64,000 bases of DNA from Siphonodentalium dalli (GCA_032622095.1 CP136064.1:215094205-215158204); one strand, 5' to 3'. Positions 34,540-45,253 are shown, counted from the stretch's first letter. Notes: a model not told the origin generated them from the letters alone. Translations and numbers: made by a program.

Positions 34540-34960
34540 GATAGTTTCACTTTTTTTTGTTCCAGATGATAACTTTAGTAAGTCTGAACTGAATGGACTG
34601 AAATTTGGTATGTGAGTCTACTGGCACAAAAAACACGTCAAGATCCGCCCACCAATTTTCACCAGAGTTATGGTCCTTTTTGTTGTAATTTGCACCTAAT
34701 TTTCATTTCCGGATGATAAATTCAGTAAGTCTGAATTGAATGAAATGAAATTTGGTGTGCGAGTTTACTAGCCCATAATACTGTCAAGTTTGAACTTGGG
34801 TTCTGCTTGCCAATTTTCACCTGAGTTATGGCCAATTGTTGAAATTACCATGGGCATATTTTGCCATGCCCTAGTGATGCTCTGGTTCAACTAATATTCA
34901 GTGTAAAGTAGGGAAAGTTTTTTTTATAATTTAATCATGTTTGAGTCTCAAATGGTCAAT
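34540..34960. repeat. Dispersed repeat 'CTGAACTGAATGGA', two copies
   Basis: Two ~150-bp units with GATGATAA(A/C)TT, AGTAAGTCTGAA and GAAATTTGGTATGTGAGT. Related to 9000-9260. Confidence 0.5.
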
Positions 34961-34967
34961 ATATTGT

Positions 34968-35090
34968 GACTGCCATTTGCAGAATGAGGTTCCCAGAGGG
35001 TGAATTTAGTAATGCGATAGCATCACTAAACTCACACTCTGGTGACCTCATTCTGCTAATGAGACGAGACACACTATTTCAAGGCTTACA
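34968..35090. mobile_element. Foldback element, family 'AAGCCTTGAAATA', short copy
   Basis: GCCATTTGCAGAATGAGGTT with AGGTGA-type stem and ACACTATTTCAAGGCTT at the right. The left end is altered. Same locus as 4034-4494 in unit 1. Confidence 0.65.
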
Positions 35091-35702
35091 AAGGCATTCA
35101 GTTGGAAACTGTCCAACCATAGAGGCTAATAGATTAGAAATTTCCTGCAGTTGGAAAAGCTGTAAATCTAGTATTACCAAAATAAACTTTGTTATAATGT
35201 CTCAAATCCTTTAGAGTGTGTACAGCTGAAAATCATACCAAGTTTGTTAAATCATTATTGCCAAGAAGAACATGATAAAATAGAAAGAATTTGTTCTTTT
35301 TTTAATTATCAATAATCCTCCAGTGATGAGATTCCACATGTTGACATCAATGTTTGTAAACACAGACTGTAACAGCATAGTGCATTATTGATAACTCTAT
35401 ACCGGTAATACAGACAACGTTGATATTGATAAGATATTGGGTGCTGCGTATTTCCTCATTAAATTATTCAAGTCTCCTCACATTATTTTTTTATATTAAA
35501 ACAAAAGAATATATTTATAATTGTAAACCTTTGCATAAATTTCTCACAAATACGATAATTAGTAAAAGTTTGACACCTTGAGAAGCAAATATGTTTTTAG
35601 TTGAAATAAGCTGACTCTTTAGCACAGGTTATTATTTGTTATCTGATTGGAAGAATTACAATAATGTTATTACTAATATGTGAAATCCTTGACAGCCTTT
35701 AA

Positions 35703-35935
35703 CCCTTTCAGTGCCAAGTCCGATTTTTGTATCAACCCATATTTCCTTGATCATTTTTCAAATTTATTGATTATAATAATGTGATACATTGATGGAAAGA
35801 GCTCTTAGACACATATTCCCTTGATCATTTTGTCAAATTTATTGATTATAATAATGTATCACATTATTATAATCAATAAATTTGACAAATGATCAAGGAA
35901 ATATGGGTTGATACAAAAACTTGGCACTGAAAGGG
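35703..35935. mobile_element. TTAA-target palindromic MITE, family 'CCCTTTCAGTGCC', with known empty site
   Basis: Flanked by TTAA at 35699 and 35936. Ends CCCTTTCAGTGCCAAGTCCG and GGCACTGAAAGGG. Most of the 233 bp is one long hairpin around AATAATGTGATACATTG/CAATGTATCACATTATT-type arms. Unit 1 reads GGCCTTTAACAGAGGAAA (5061-5078) without it. The CCCTTT end plus TTAA duplication is piggyBac-like. Confidence 0.9.
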
Positions 35936-35973
35936 TTAACAGAGGAAATAATGCTATAAAGTATATTCTACAG

Positions 35974-36199
35974 GACTAGGCAATAGTTACCTATGGACTG
36001 CTGGAAGTGATCGCCAGTCAGAGGGACATTGGGCGTGGCATACAATAAAAGGGGTGGAGCCAATGGATTTTACATTCTGGCATGCTGGGGAGCCTAACAA
36101 TAAAGGGACAGAAAACTGCATGGTATTACAGTTTGATCACTCTGGGAGATGGAATGACTATTCCTGTGGTAATAAATATGGTCACATCTGTGAAATAAA
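35974..36199 (+). CDS. C-type lectin gene 2, carbohydrate-recognition exon (EPN type)
   Basis: A 226-nt exon, acag acceptor and gtgagt donor, phases as in gene 1. It encodes GLGNSYLWTAGSDRQSEGHW, then a stretch containing VEPMDFTFW, GEPNN, TENC, GRWNDYSC and HICEIK. The EPN tripeptide with WND, and the glutamate before the fourth cysteine, supply all ligands for calcium site 2, and EPN is the mannose-type signature. Compared with the gene 1 exon it has EPN instead of QPD, two fewer residues in the following loop, and WTAG rather than WIGG. The frame is intact and cysteines are complete, so gene 2 looks functional. The acceptor lies 35 bp downstream of a MITE that gene 1 lacks. Confidence 0.92.
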
Positions 36200-36229
36200 G
36201 TGAGTGATCTGTGAATTTATATATATTTA

Positions 36230-36424
36230 CAGTAATGCCCTAAGTAATCGACTCCTTAACCACAGCAGAATTATGGGTAACTTTTCAGGATTTAGTCAGA
36301 AATATGGCTTGTTGCCACTGAGAGCTTTCCGATGAATGGCAACAAGCCATATTTCCGACTAAATCCTGAAAAGTGACCCATAATTCTGCTGTGGTTAAGG
36401 AGTCGATTACTTAGGGCATTACTG
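36230..36424. mobile_element. TA-target palindromic MITE, family 'CAGTAATGCCCTAA', with known empty site
   Basis: TA-CAGTAATGCCCTAAGTAA...TTACTTAGGGCATTACTG-TA. A 195-bp near-perfect hairpin with a very short loop. Unit 1 reads GAATTTATATATATAATAATG uninterrupted at ~5350-5370. CAGT ends and TA target are as in Tc1/mariner-type elements. Confidence 0.9.
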
Positions 36425-36470
36425 TATATATAATAACGAAGAATATCATCATATAAAATACATTTTACAG

Positions 36471-36690
36471 GGTTGGACAATACTGTATTTTGAACAGCTG
36501 TAAGTGATTGGTAGTCAGATTGTCATCGGGCATGGCATACAGGGAAAGGGGAGGACTCCTGGAGGAGTCCATACATTTTAAATTCTGGACCCCTGTTCAG
36601 CGGGACAATTGACATGGAGATAATTGTATGGTTTTACTGTGGGATAACAGGAGATGGAATGACCATAACTGTGATCAAAACATGGAAGAT
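36471..36690 (+). pseudogene. Decayed second carbohydrate-recognition exon (unit 2)
   Basis: Homologue of 5402-5614, starting behind acag. Recognisable as GLDNTVF, SDW, HRAWHTGKGED and the DNA for FW-P, but with several stops and an internal GACTCCTGGAGGAGTC palindrome. It is further decayed than in unit 1. Once the MITE at 36230 is removed, its distance from the working exon (~77 bp) is close to that in unit 1 (66 bp). Confidence 0.75.
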
Positions 36691-37049
36691 CCAGGGATTG
36701 TCAGGCACATGGATATGGTCACATGGGGGTCTGATAATAATTTTCAACAGTTGGAAATATCATACCTGGCATAACATAGAAGTTTAAATGTCATACCTGG
36801 CATATCTTATAAGTTGATATGTCATACCTGACATAACATAGAAAATTAAATGTCATACCTGACATATTATAGAAGTTGAAATTGTTCTTATTGTTTGATT
36901 TTCCAGCCAGTAATTAGTGGGTAATTTCTTGTTTTTGGATCCAACAGTAATATAGTTTCCTACTACTGGTCTGATATGGCCATCATTTGGACGTTTTCCA
37001 ACCTTATGCGGGTGGCTGGTTGGATATTCCCAACAGTTTGAAAGTTTAA

Positions 37050-37501
37050 AGGCCCACTTAATTTTCGAACCCACAGATCACATATATAAAATACATGCCA
37101 TATTATATACCATTTGAAAGAGGAAGCTCCAAAACATTACATTATCAACTTATCTGGTGTAATAAACTGTGAACATGTTGTTTTTGTTGAGTTACCAACT
37201 TCAGTTTTGTCTGCTTTTGTTGTGCAAAGTGTATTATTTTCAATGGAGAGGGATATAACTCTATAGTTTAAAGATAGAGTTATTCGCTTACATTGAAAAT
37301 ACATTTTAGTTTGCATTCTGGGAACCAAAACGGGGGTAATCTTTTTATGATTTCATCTGGTTTCTATTTCTCTATGGTCATCTTCTGAGACACAGATATT
37401 TCAAATGGTGATGAATTATAGTATTTTAATCATATTTTATGGCATAGATGGTTATAAAAACCGTATATCAAGGCACTGTAAAAATAATAATCGGTGGGCC
37501 T
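37050..37501. mobile_element. TTAA-target MITE, family 'AGGCCCACTTAA'
   Basis: Follows TTAA 37046-37049, starts AGGCCCACTTAATTTTCGA and ends GTGGGCCT at the TTAA of 37502. That TTAA is also the left flank of the next element. The unit 1 site is empty (AACGTTTAAGGTGCCAATTG at ~5874). Confidence 0.85.
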
Positions 37502-37505
37502 TTAA

Positions 37506-38427
37506 CCCTTTCAGTGCAAAGTCCGATTTTTGTATCAACCCATATTTACTTGATCATTTTTCAAATTTGTTGACACATTCAAGTGGTTAATATCTATTAA
37601 ACGTTTGATGCAACGAAAACAATGTATAGATGTACTACATGGCATCAACTAATCAATTTGGATGGATATCGAATCGAGTATTCTATTGTTTTTCACAGTT
37701 ATAATTATCGAAGAAGCATGCAAACCACATTAGGGCCTACATTAATCCAATAGTAGTTGTACTTAGGTATATAACTGTAATTGTCAGGACTATACAATCA
37801 GCTATCACAATATCCAAGACTCCAATATTAATGTAGTAGTCAATAGTCATATTAGTACACATTTGTATAATTGTCATCAGTATAGTTATTTCATTTAAAT
37901 TTCAATTTAATGAAAATAAGTATGATACGAATCATGCATACGATCAGTTGAGTGCCATGTTAGATTGGTTATAACACATTCTGGCCCTAGCTATATATCT
38001 GTCCAATACATTTAATTAGTGCATGTTCGCATTACTAGGAATACTATTATCGTGCATCGTTCCCAGTATATATCCCACCAGAGACAGACAATGACGCATC
38101 CAATCAGCAAACAATGTAAGTTTTAACATATATGGACCCATTGCAATGCACTGAACTCAGTAACCTTATAGTTTGTACTATACAGAGTAAAAACTTTGAG
38201 AAAACAGAGAATTCATTAACATATAGCCTATTATAGGTGGACCGGACCGTTTTGGACCGGTCCAGGCATGTGTACCGGACCGGAATGGCCTGGACCAGAC
38301 CGGACTGGACCGCATTGGCACTGGACCCAAGGTGGTCCGGTCCAGTCCGCATCACTAATAATAATGTGATACATTGATGGAAAGAGCTCAAAGAGTTGAT
38401 ACAAAAATCAGACTTGGCACTGAAAAG
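37506..38427. mobile_element. TTAA-target MITE, family 'CCCTTTCAGTGCC', split by a ~780-bp insertion
   Basis: The left half (CCCTTTCAGTGCAAAGTCCG...TTCAAATTTGTTGA) ends near 37577 and the right half resumes near 38361 (AATAATGTGATACATTGATG) and ends GGCACTGAAAAGG-TTAA. The inserted DNA is AT-rich, with a GGACCGG-rich tract at 38237-38345. Confidence 0.8.
38237..38345. repeat. Degenerate GGACCGG/CCGGTCC tract
   Basis: About ten overlapping GGACCGGA, CCGGTCC and GGACCAGA motifs in 110 bp, much richer in GC than its surroundings. It lies in the DNA inserted into the MITE at 37506-38427. Confidence 0.7.
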
Positions 38428-39189
38428 GTTAAGGTACCAGTTGGAAGGGGTGCAGTTGGAAATTTCAAGGTGGTCCCCCTCCCCCATCCTGTTGCAATGG
38501 AGACCCTCTAGCGACACCCCTCGGGACCGTGGTAGAGGGAGATTTTGCCTTAAAATTCCAAATATATTTCTTCCTCATTGTTAAGCTGGGTGTACATGTG
38601 GCTTCACTAGGTTGTTACAGTATGCAAAAATCCAAATATAAAATAAATAATACACATCAATGTAATGAAACTAAGTTGCTCTGTCTCTGTTTGCAAAACT
38701 TTCAGGAACTACTACAAGAAAAATTCATGAAACTCATTTTGAAGGCACATGTAAATTATTATCCACCAAAAAAGATAGGAGAAAGATCTGGTGTACACAT
38801 AAGTATGCCACTTACAAGCCTGAGTTTAGTGTGCCTGTCATTTGCAGAATGAGGCCCCCAGAGGGTGAATTTAGTGAGTTAGTGATTCACAGAAATGAGT
38901 TGTTTCTGAGCAAAAATGTTTCAATGAATCATCAAAGTGAAACTAAAAATTAAAAATGATTTCAGTTCAGCTCTTTTTGTGTCGAGGTCCCTTTCTTGGA
39001 GTTTGGTATAGTATTGTTCTAAATTTGACATTGGTACTATACCAACAGTGTAGTACTGATAGTGAATTTCAGATATCGTTATGAACAACAGAAAACTATG
39101 ACAAGAGGTGGCATCAGAGATGCTGTGTCTCGTTTTCGGTGGCTTACCGCCGGTGGCTACCACCAATTGGTGTGCATCAGTATCGGTAG

Positions 39190-39910
39190 ACTAATTAATA
39201 GGTAAAATCGAAAAATGACTAATTAAGGGCCATAACTCTATCAAATTTTATCAGGCCAGGCTGGTTTTCGAACTCGTCCGAAATATTCTTGGCAAGTACG
39301 TCTATTCCAAATTTTAAACAAATCGGAGGACGTTTGTTGAAGTTATCGCGCTAACGAGCTAAAAATTCACGAAAAATGACTAATTAAGGGCCATAACTCT
39401 ATCAAATTTTATTGGGCCAGGCTGGTTTTCGAACTCGTCCAGGATATTATTGGAAGACACTTATATACCAAATTTTAGTTGAATCGGATGACGTTTGTTG
39501 AAGTTATCGCGCTAACGAGCTCAAAATTCGTGAAAAATGACTACCTAAGGACCATAACTCTATCAAATTTTATCGGACCAGGCCGGTTTTTCGAACTCGT
39601 CCGAGATATTCTTGGGAGACACATATATACCAAATTTCAATCGAATCAGATAACGTTTGTTGAAGTTGCGCTAACGAGCCTAAAATCAGTGAAAAATGGC
39701 AAAGGGCCATAACTCTGTAATAAATGTGCGGACGAACCCGATTTTTTGTCTGCAGCTTACGTGCATGGATATGTACTCACACACCAAAATTTTAATCCGT
39801 CAATAAACGGTTGAGTTATAAGCAAAACAGGCCGTCCGTCCGCCCGCCCGCCCGCCATCCCTCATCAAACTATAAGTCGAGTTTTGGAAAAAAACTCTTG
39901 GAAAAAAACT
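39190..39910. repeat. Tandem repeat 'AGGGCCATAACTCTATC', ~150-bp units
   Basis: Four units with ACTAATTAAGGGCCATAACT, GGCCAGGCTGGTTTTCGAAC, ATACCAAATTTTA and GAAGTTATCGCGCTAACGAG, closing with a CCGTCCGTCCGCCCGCC tract. It is in the last intron of gene 2. Related arrays are at 57900 and 58780. Confidence 0.75.
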
Positions 39911-40062
39911 CGACTAAAAACTGATGACAGACCTTGTTCAGAAAAAAATTACATAGATTATATAGAGATTATAGTCTAATATTGATTGAATTGCGTGATG
40001 CAGTCATCTTTAAACCCTATTATTGAGTCTCAAGAGTAAATAAAGGTATATATCTATTGCAG

Positions 40063-40087
40063 GCTAGAAGAAGATGTTGTTGGATAA
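40063..40087 (+). CDS. C-type lectin gene 2, last coding exon
   Basis: Acceptor tctattgcag, then G-CTA-GAA-GAA-GAT-GTT-GTT-GGA-TAA. Joined to the 36199 donor (GAA ATA AA|) it gives EIK-LEEDVVG-stop. Same phase and similar tail to gene 1's last exon (LKGDEVIG). The two last exons and their 3' ends are homologous although they lie outside the main aligned blocks. Confidence 0.77.
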
Positions 40088-40310
40088 GATGTGCAATTGC
40101 ATACCAACTGTTTCCAGGCTATGCAGTCAGTTCTTATTGCATAGATAAATCTGTTGGAGGAAGGGCACATATCTCTACTAAAGAACTCTTCACAGAACTA
40201 TTAAAGCTTTCGACAGATTGCAGCAAATTGTCAGCAGATGGGTTAAAAACTGTCACTATTCTGTAGGAATTTATATAAAATTGTTTCAATAAATTGATAA
40301 TAAAATTTAA
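40088..40310 (+). other. 3' untranslated region of lectin gene 2, poly(A) signal at 40288-40293
   Basis: Short 3' UTR ending with TTTCAATAAATTGATAATAA, which matches gene 1's CAATAAATTGAT. Unlike gene 1 it has no foldback insertion. Confidence 0.7.
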
Positions 40311-40778
40311 AGCTGAACTTTATAATGGTGACATAATATACGTCATGCCTAAGTACATATTGACATCTAAACATTTTACGAAGTCTCTCTTCATTGTTAA
40401 TGGAGAGATTATATAAGTCTATAAAAAGCTGCAGAGGAAAGATCTATTATCATGCAATTGTATAGATTAAAACTTTGAGGGCATGACGACTATTTCAATT
40501 CAATGCAATTATTATACTGTCATTTATTATGATGTAAATGCAAGTCGACAGAATTATATATTGGATGACGATATGGCAATGATAATGTTAATTTAAGAAG
40601 TCGATGGAGTCTAATCTCTATCATTACATGCCTATTTGAGGCATAATGAAAGATATGCCTTTAAAGGCTTGGATATTTTTAATCGCATACACATTCAGTT
40701 GTTCTCAACATTCATTGGAAAAAGATTATGATGAAATTACTGACGCATATGTTGTTCTCCTTACAGGGATCACCATAT
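40311..40778. other. Intergenic AT-rich stretch, nothing recognised
   Basis: No reading frame, inverted repeat or known family seen. Confidence 0.4.
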
Positions 40779-40990
40779 AGAGTAATGTCCTAAATAATCA
40801 ACCCCAAACCACAGCAGAATTATGGGAAATTTTTCAGGATTTAATCGGAAATATGGCTTGTTGCCATTCATCGGAAAGCTCTCCCCGAGAGCTTTCCAAT
40901 GAATGGCAACAAGACATATTTCCCACTAAATCCTGAAAACTTTCCCATAATTTTGCTGTGGTTAAAGGGCCATATACTTCGGGCATTACT
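40779..40990. mobile_element. TA-target MITE, family 'CAGTAATGCCCTAA', aged copy
   Basis: AGTAATGTCCTAAATAATCA...GGGCATTACTA with long arms meeting at GAAAGCTCTCCCCGAGAGCTTTC. More mismatches than 36230-36424. Confidence 0.8.
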
Positions 40991-41219
40991 ATATTAACTT
41001 GTTTAGTAATAAATGTTTGATTTTGGAACTAATCTTTCTCACATATAGACTTCTTATGATATACAACAGTTTACTTAGAAGAGAAAAGTACTCTGTTGAA
41101 TTGGGTGTCGGGAATTCGAGCATGAGAACCGTTTGTGTTCAAATCTCTGAATATTCATTGAAACAATTGTGGCATTATGCCCCTGATGCTCAGTATAGAG
41201 AATGAGCAATACTAAATAT

Positions 41220-41780
41220 TTTGTTATTTTCTGAACCCAAGAAATGGATATCCTTTTGCTTTACTCTGGGCTATCAATACACCAAAGCACAACCAAATTC
41301 GATGAACCATGCCCAAGTTACAAGCTTAAGAAAAAGGGCTGTAACTCTGGTAAAAATAGACGAAACCTGTAGTATGCTGGGCTATAATCATTATACAACC
41401 CATACCAAAACACAACTGTATCTGATGATCCATGCCCTAATTACAAGCTGAAATGTTTGCACATAGACAAAATTCAAAAATGTTCAAGTCAAACAAGGGC
41501 CGTAACTGGTAAATATTAATGGATGAAACCTGTAGTAAGTATGTATCCCCCCGGGATTCTAAGCACAATTAAATAAGAAAATCCTTGCCAAAGTTACAAG
41601 CTGAAATGTTATTTCAGAAATTCAGACACAAAGTAAAAAAAAATCAAAGATAAAACCCATAGGTGGGTATCCTTTACCCCAACCTGTGCTATCACCCTGC
41701 CAAATGACAACGAAATCCACTAAGTATCACCTGAGTAAAAGGTGATATGTTCGGACGGATGGACAGAGCCCTCGGCTATA
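41220..41780. repeat. Tandem repeat related to 'GGGCTGTAACTCTGG'
   Basis: Three diverged ~130-bp units with CAAAGCACAACCAAATTCGA, GTTACAAGCT, GGGCCGTAACTGGTAA and GATGAAACCTGTAGTA. Confidence 0.55.
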
Positions 41781-42302
41781 TGCCCCGAATCTCCTACTGG
41801 TGTCATATAAACAGTACTGGATCATAAGACCTTGATTAGCAAACATCAGACAAGGAATGGACTAACTTTGCCTTTGATTAATACAGTGCACAATTGCACA
41901 TTGCTTGGTATCAACTGAATGTATTAAATAAATGTACCGGTATATAGATTAAAGTGATGTGAAACACTCCGGTTGGGTGATCAAGTAGAAATGGAGTATA
42001 ATCTTGCTCAAAGTAATATTTTTATGAATATTAATCCAAATTTACAACACACACCATCAGTTGTATATATTTATTAAATGCAATCAGTATCGATGGCGAA
42101 ATAATTTGCGTTAGTTTATCGCCGATTGTTGCGTCCTAAATCAAGATGTAAATATTTACAATTGAGCGTAGTTCAGATGGTGTTTTCCGCGGAGTTGTAG
42201 GCATAGCGCCTGAGTACTAATTTATCAGTTTCACTCACCCGAACAAGTCAATAATATGTCTTTAATGATATTAAAAGTAATGCAGTTAGTAATTTGGCCA
42301 GG
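41781..42302. other. Intergenic; contains a dispersed repeat shared with 1930-2290
   Basis: 41950-42250 resembles 1930-2280 (AAAGTGATGTGAAACACTCC, GGCGAAATAATTTGCGTTAG, TTATCGCCGATTGTTGCGTC). No coding potential. Confidence 0.55.
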
Positions 42303-42650
42303 CTTCAAAATATGGTGCTGGACATTTGCAGAATGAGGACCCCCAGATGATGAATTTAGTGATACTACCCAGCACAGCATGCCAGCACCACTAACTTCAC
42401 CCTCTGGGGACCTCATTCTACTTAGGCCTTTAAGGTTTCTTTATCTTTTTTAGTTTAATTTCTCAATAGCCCAAACTTGGCAGATGACACAATGCATAAC
42501 CGATGTTCCCAATGGATACACATCGCCATCTTTTGGAAACTTAAATCTGGGTTTAGGTCTCCCATAGCAGATAATGCCATGCAGAATGAGGTCCCCAGAG
42601 GATTCCGCATTCACCCTCTGAGGACCTCATTCTGCAAATGTTCAGCAGGC
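42303..42650. mobile_element. Foldback element fragments, family 'AAGCCTTGAAATA'
   Basis: CAAAATATGGTGCTGGACAT, CAGAATGAGGACCCCCAGAT and CTCTGGGGACCTCATTCTAC at 42303-42425. A second hairpin GAATGAGGTCCCCAGAGGAT/CTGAGGACCTCATTCTGC lies at 42583-42640. Confidence 0.65.
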
Positions 42651-43096
42651 TGAATGTGGCCCAGATTTCTTCTCTTAGTTCTAAAAATTTAAAGGGACCC
42701 ATCACACTTGCAGTGGGTAAATGTGCAAAAAATATAAAAGTCTGTAAAAATATCACTGCTAAGAAGAACATGGAAGTTTGTTCTTTTATTAATTACATGT
42801 ATTGGTAGCTCCCTAAAAATGAAATTCTGTGTTTTGAAACCATTGTTATGTAAACAAAACTGTCAGTGATTTGTCAACGAACAGCAAAATGCATAGTAAG
42901 TTAAAATATGATTTTCAGAATATTTCCAATTTTGGCCATCAAGTTATGATTAAACTTTTGTATCTTATTGGTTTAACTGGACTTTGATTGGTAATGCCAC
43001 TGTAACAGTAATGTTTACATAACACATGAAATCTCATTAAGAGATTTATTGATAATGAAAATAAGAATAAAGTTGATATATTTTAACTTGTACTGG

Positions 43097-43507
43097 TTAG
43101 AAATGCATATTCCGAATTAACACTCCCAAATTACTATTTCTTTGGCTTTGGGAGTAAAAACTATTTGATTCAAGTTGAGGAACTCACCCATCAAAGCAAA
43201 GAGTGATCAGATATCGATTTTTAAAATTTGTTATTTCTTGAGATATGTACTTATTTGTGGCCTGGAATTTTTTTTGGGGACAAAATTGGGCATGAAGATG
43301 GATAACTCTAAAATCAAGTGCTAATACGGTCAAATTTTTTTAAGGTTATATTTCGTTGAACAACATATTCATAAATAACACGTTTTGGGAAATATTGTTG
43401 ACAGTGGTTAGCAATATTTTGTTGTAATGAATCGATTCTGATAACTAAAGTGTATTTTGAAGAAATGTTGTTGTAACTTGACGACATTGGGATCGGATTT
43501 AGTACCT
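43097..43507. mobile_element. TTAA-target element, family 'AGGTACTCAATC', aged copy
   Basis: ATTACTATTTCTTTGGCTTT, GATAACTCTAAAATCAAGTG and right end AGTACCT before TTAA at 43508. Confidence 0.65.
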
Positions 43508-43511
43508 TTAA

Positions 43512-44039
43512 TGACAGTTGTTTTACAAACTTTTATAAAATTCATGTTATATTGCTTGAACCCACTTCAAAGACCTTGAACCCCTTCAGTTTAACATCAC
43601 AGATGTTCTCCATATGACATTGTATCTAGTCATCTAAAAGGCCGGTCAATAGGCAGTCAATTTTGAATCAATATATATCAAATTTTCATTTTACTTTTAT
43701 TAAAAATGTTCATAAACAAAACAATTCACAAACAGTAATTCTTCAGCAACTGGCAAGTGCCGGCAGAACAGTGAACCTATCAATTTTTCTCATCTCTGAG
43801 TAATTCACAACTTTTCAACAGACTGCATCTCCACAAGCTCCTTGACATTTCTAACATGAGGCACACTGTGCATATATAGAGCCAAACTCGCATTGGAATT
43901 GATCATCTTTCATTGGTTCCATTGGTTTGGGTACCAAGAATCTCCAAACATTGACTGGTGTACCCAGTATCTCCATAACGTTGATATATGATCTATAAAA
44001 TATCCTGTCTACTTAGCGCAGGACCAGCCCAGAGGTTTC
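43512..44039. other. Intergenic, nothing recognised
   Basis: A short match to 3235-3260 (TTGAACCCACTTCAAAG) only. Confidence 0.35.
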
Positions 44040-44350
44040 AAATTGGAAGAAGTAACTTCTCCCTGTTTGGTTATTAGGGAGAAGTGGACTGTAATCAGGG
44101 AGAAGTCACAATGGCTGAAGTTCAATTTACACCCCAACACCACCCTTTTATGATTCAATAAGTATCACGCAATACAAAGAGTCCATTTATAAAACCATTA
44201 TAGCGATTAATAACACCATTTTAATCTGTAAATTTACTTAAATATGCTGTTTGGACATATGCATACTGGTATATGAGAGAGAAGCTACTTCCGCCAGAGA
44301 CAAAAAAATAGTGAGATGTAGAACATTTTAGGGAGAAAATATCTAAGAAA
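44040..44350. mobile_element. Diverged fragment related to the hAT-type element 12286-13331
   Basis: Shares GAAGTAACTTCTCCCTGTTT and repeated AGGGAGAAGTGG motifs. Ends not identified. Confidence 0.5.
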
Positions 44351-44693
44351 ATTCATATTTTTTTATTCTAACCTGAACGTTTTCAATGATGAGTCATCAA
44401 TAACTCAAGTGAAATTTATGTGGACGTTTTTAAGCTATTCGTTTAAGGTTTCTCTTGATATAATGAATTTTGAAATTATTCCATTAAACCAATATTATAA
44501 ATGTAGGCTCAAGATTCTGCATACCCTAATAAATGAAAGAAAGCTCAGCGACTGTTACCGTTGAGCAGCAGACACAATTCATGAGAAGCAAAGGTTCGAG
44601 TGGTACTACTATGCCAAGTGGGGCTATCTGATCCCAGCATGAGTGAAGCTCTATATTTATTTCATATTTCAATGTATTAATTACAGTAATTCC

Positions 44694-44914
44694 CAAAGTG
44701 ATTGACCACTTAACCACAGCAGAATTATGGGTAATTTTTCAGGATTTAGTCGGAAATATGGCTTGTTGCCATTCATCGGAAAGCTCTCGTTCATCGGAAA
44801 GCTCTCACCGAGAGCTTTCCGATGAATGGCAACAAGCCATATTTCCGACTAAATCCTGAAAAAATACCCATAATTCTGATGTGGTTAAGTGTCAATTACT
44901 TTGGGCATTAATGT
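44694..44914. mobile_element. TA-target MITE, family 'CAGTAATGCCCTAA'
   Basis: Begins CAGTAATTCCCAAAGTGATT. The arms carry CATTCATCGGAAAGCTCTC, duplicated near the loop at 44774-44804. Confidence 0.82.
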
Positions 44915-45253
44915 GTACTGCATTGAGCTCTTCAACTAGAAATTCGGTGTTTTGGAACAAATTTTACAAAAGTTTGCAGTTTCCATAACAACGCTTTTAG
45001 CAACATAAATTACTCGTAAGTTTATGCCTCCTAGGAGAATCTTAATAACCCTAGGCCATACATAATCGATCTGCCAAAAAAAAAACATGATTGCAGACTG
45101 AAACCAGTGAATTTACAGGGAGTACAATCAGTTATAAACTCAGAACACAATATGACTCAAGTACGTCATTGGAGCAGGTGAGAGGCAATTAAAAATGATA
45201 CACATACATACAATGCTTTGACGGTATGATTATTGTAAGGTAGTAAGGTTGAA

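Larger units (their letters stand above)
29963..38802 (+). repeat. Segmental duplication, lectin unit 2
   Basis: Aligns in order and orientation with 985-6448. It is about 3.4 kb longer, because of the array fragment at 30505, the repeats at 31486-32195 and 33397-33722, and the MITEs at 34052, 35703, 36230 and 37050-38427. Confidence 0.85.

Noticed and set aside
38104-38517. 137-codon minus-strand reading frame
   Set aside because: It runs through a MITE half, the GGACCGG tract and the shared unit sequence; a chance chimera of repeats.
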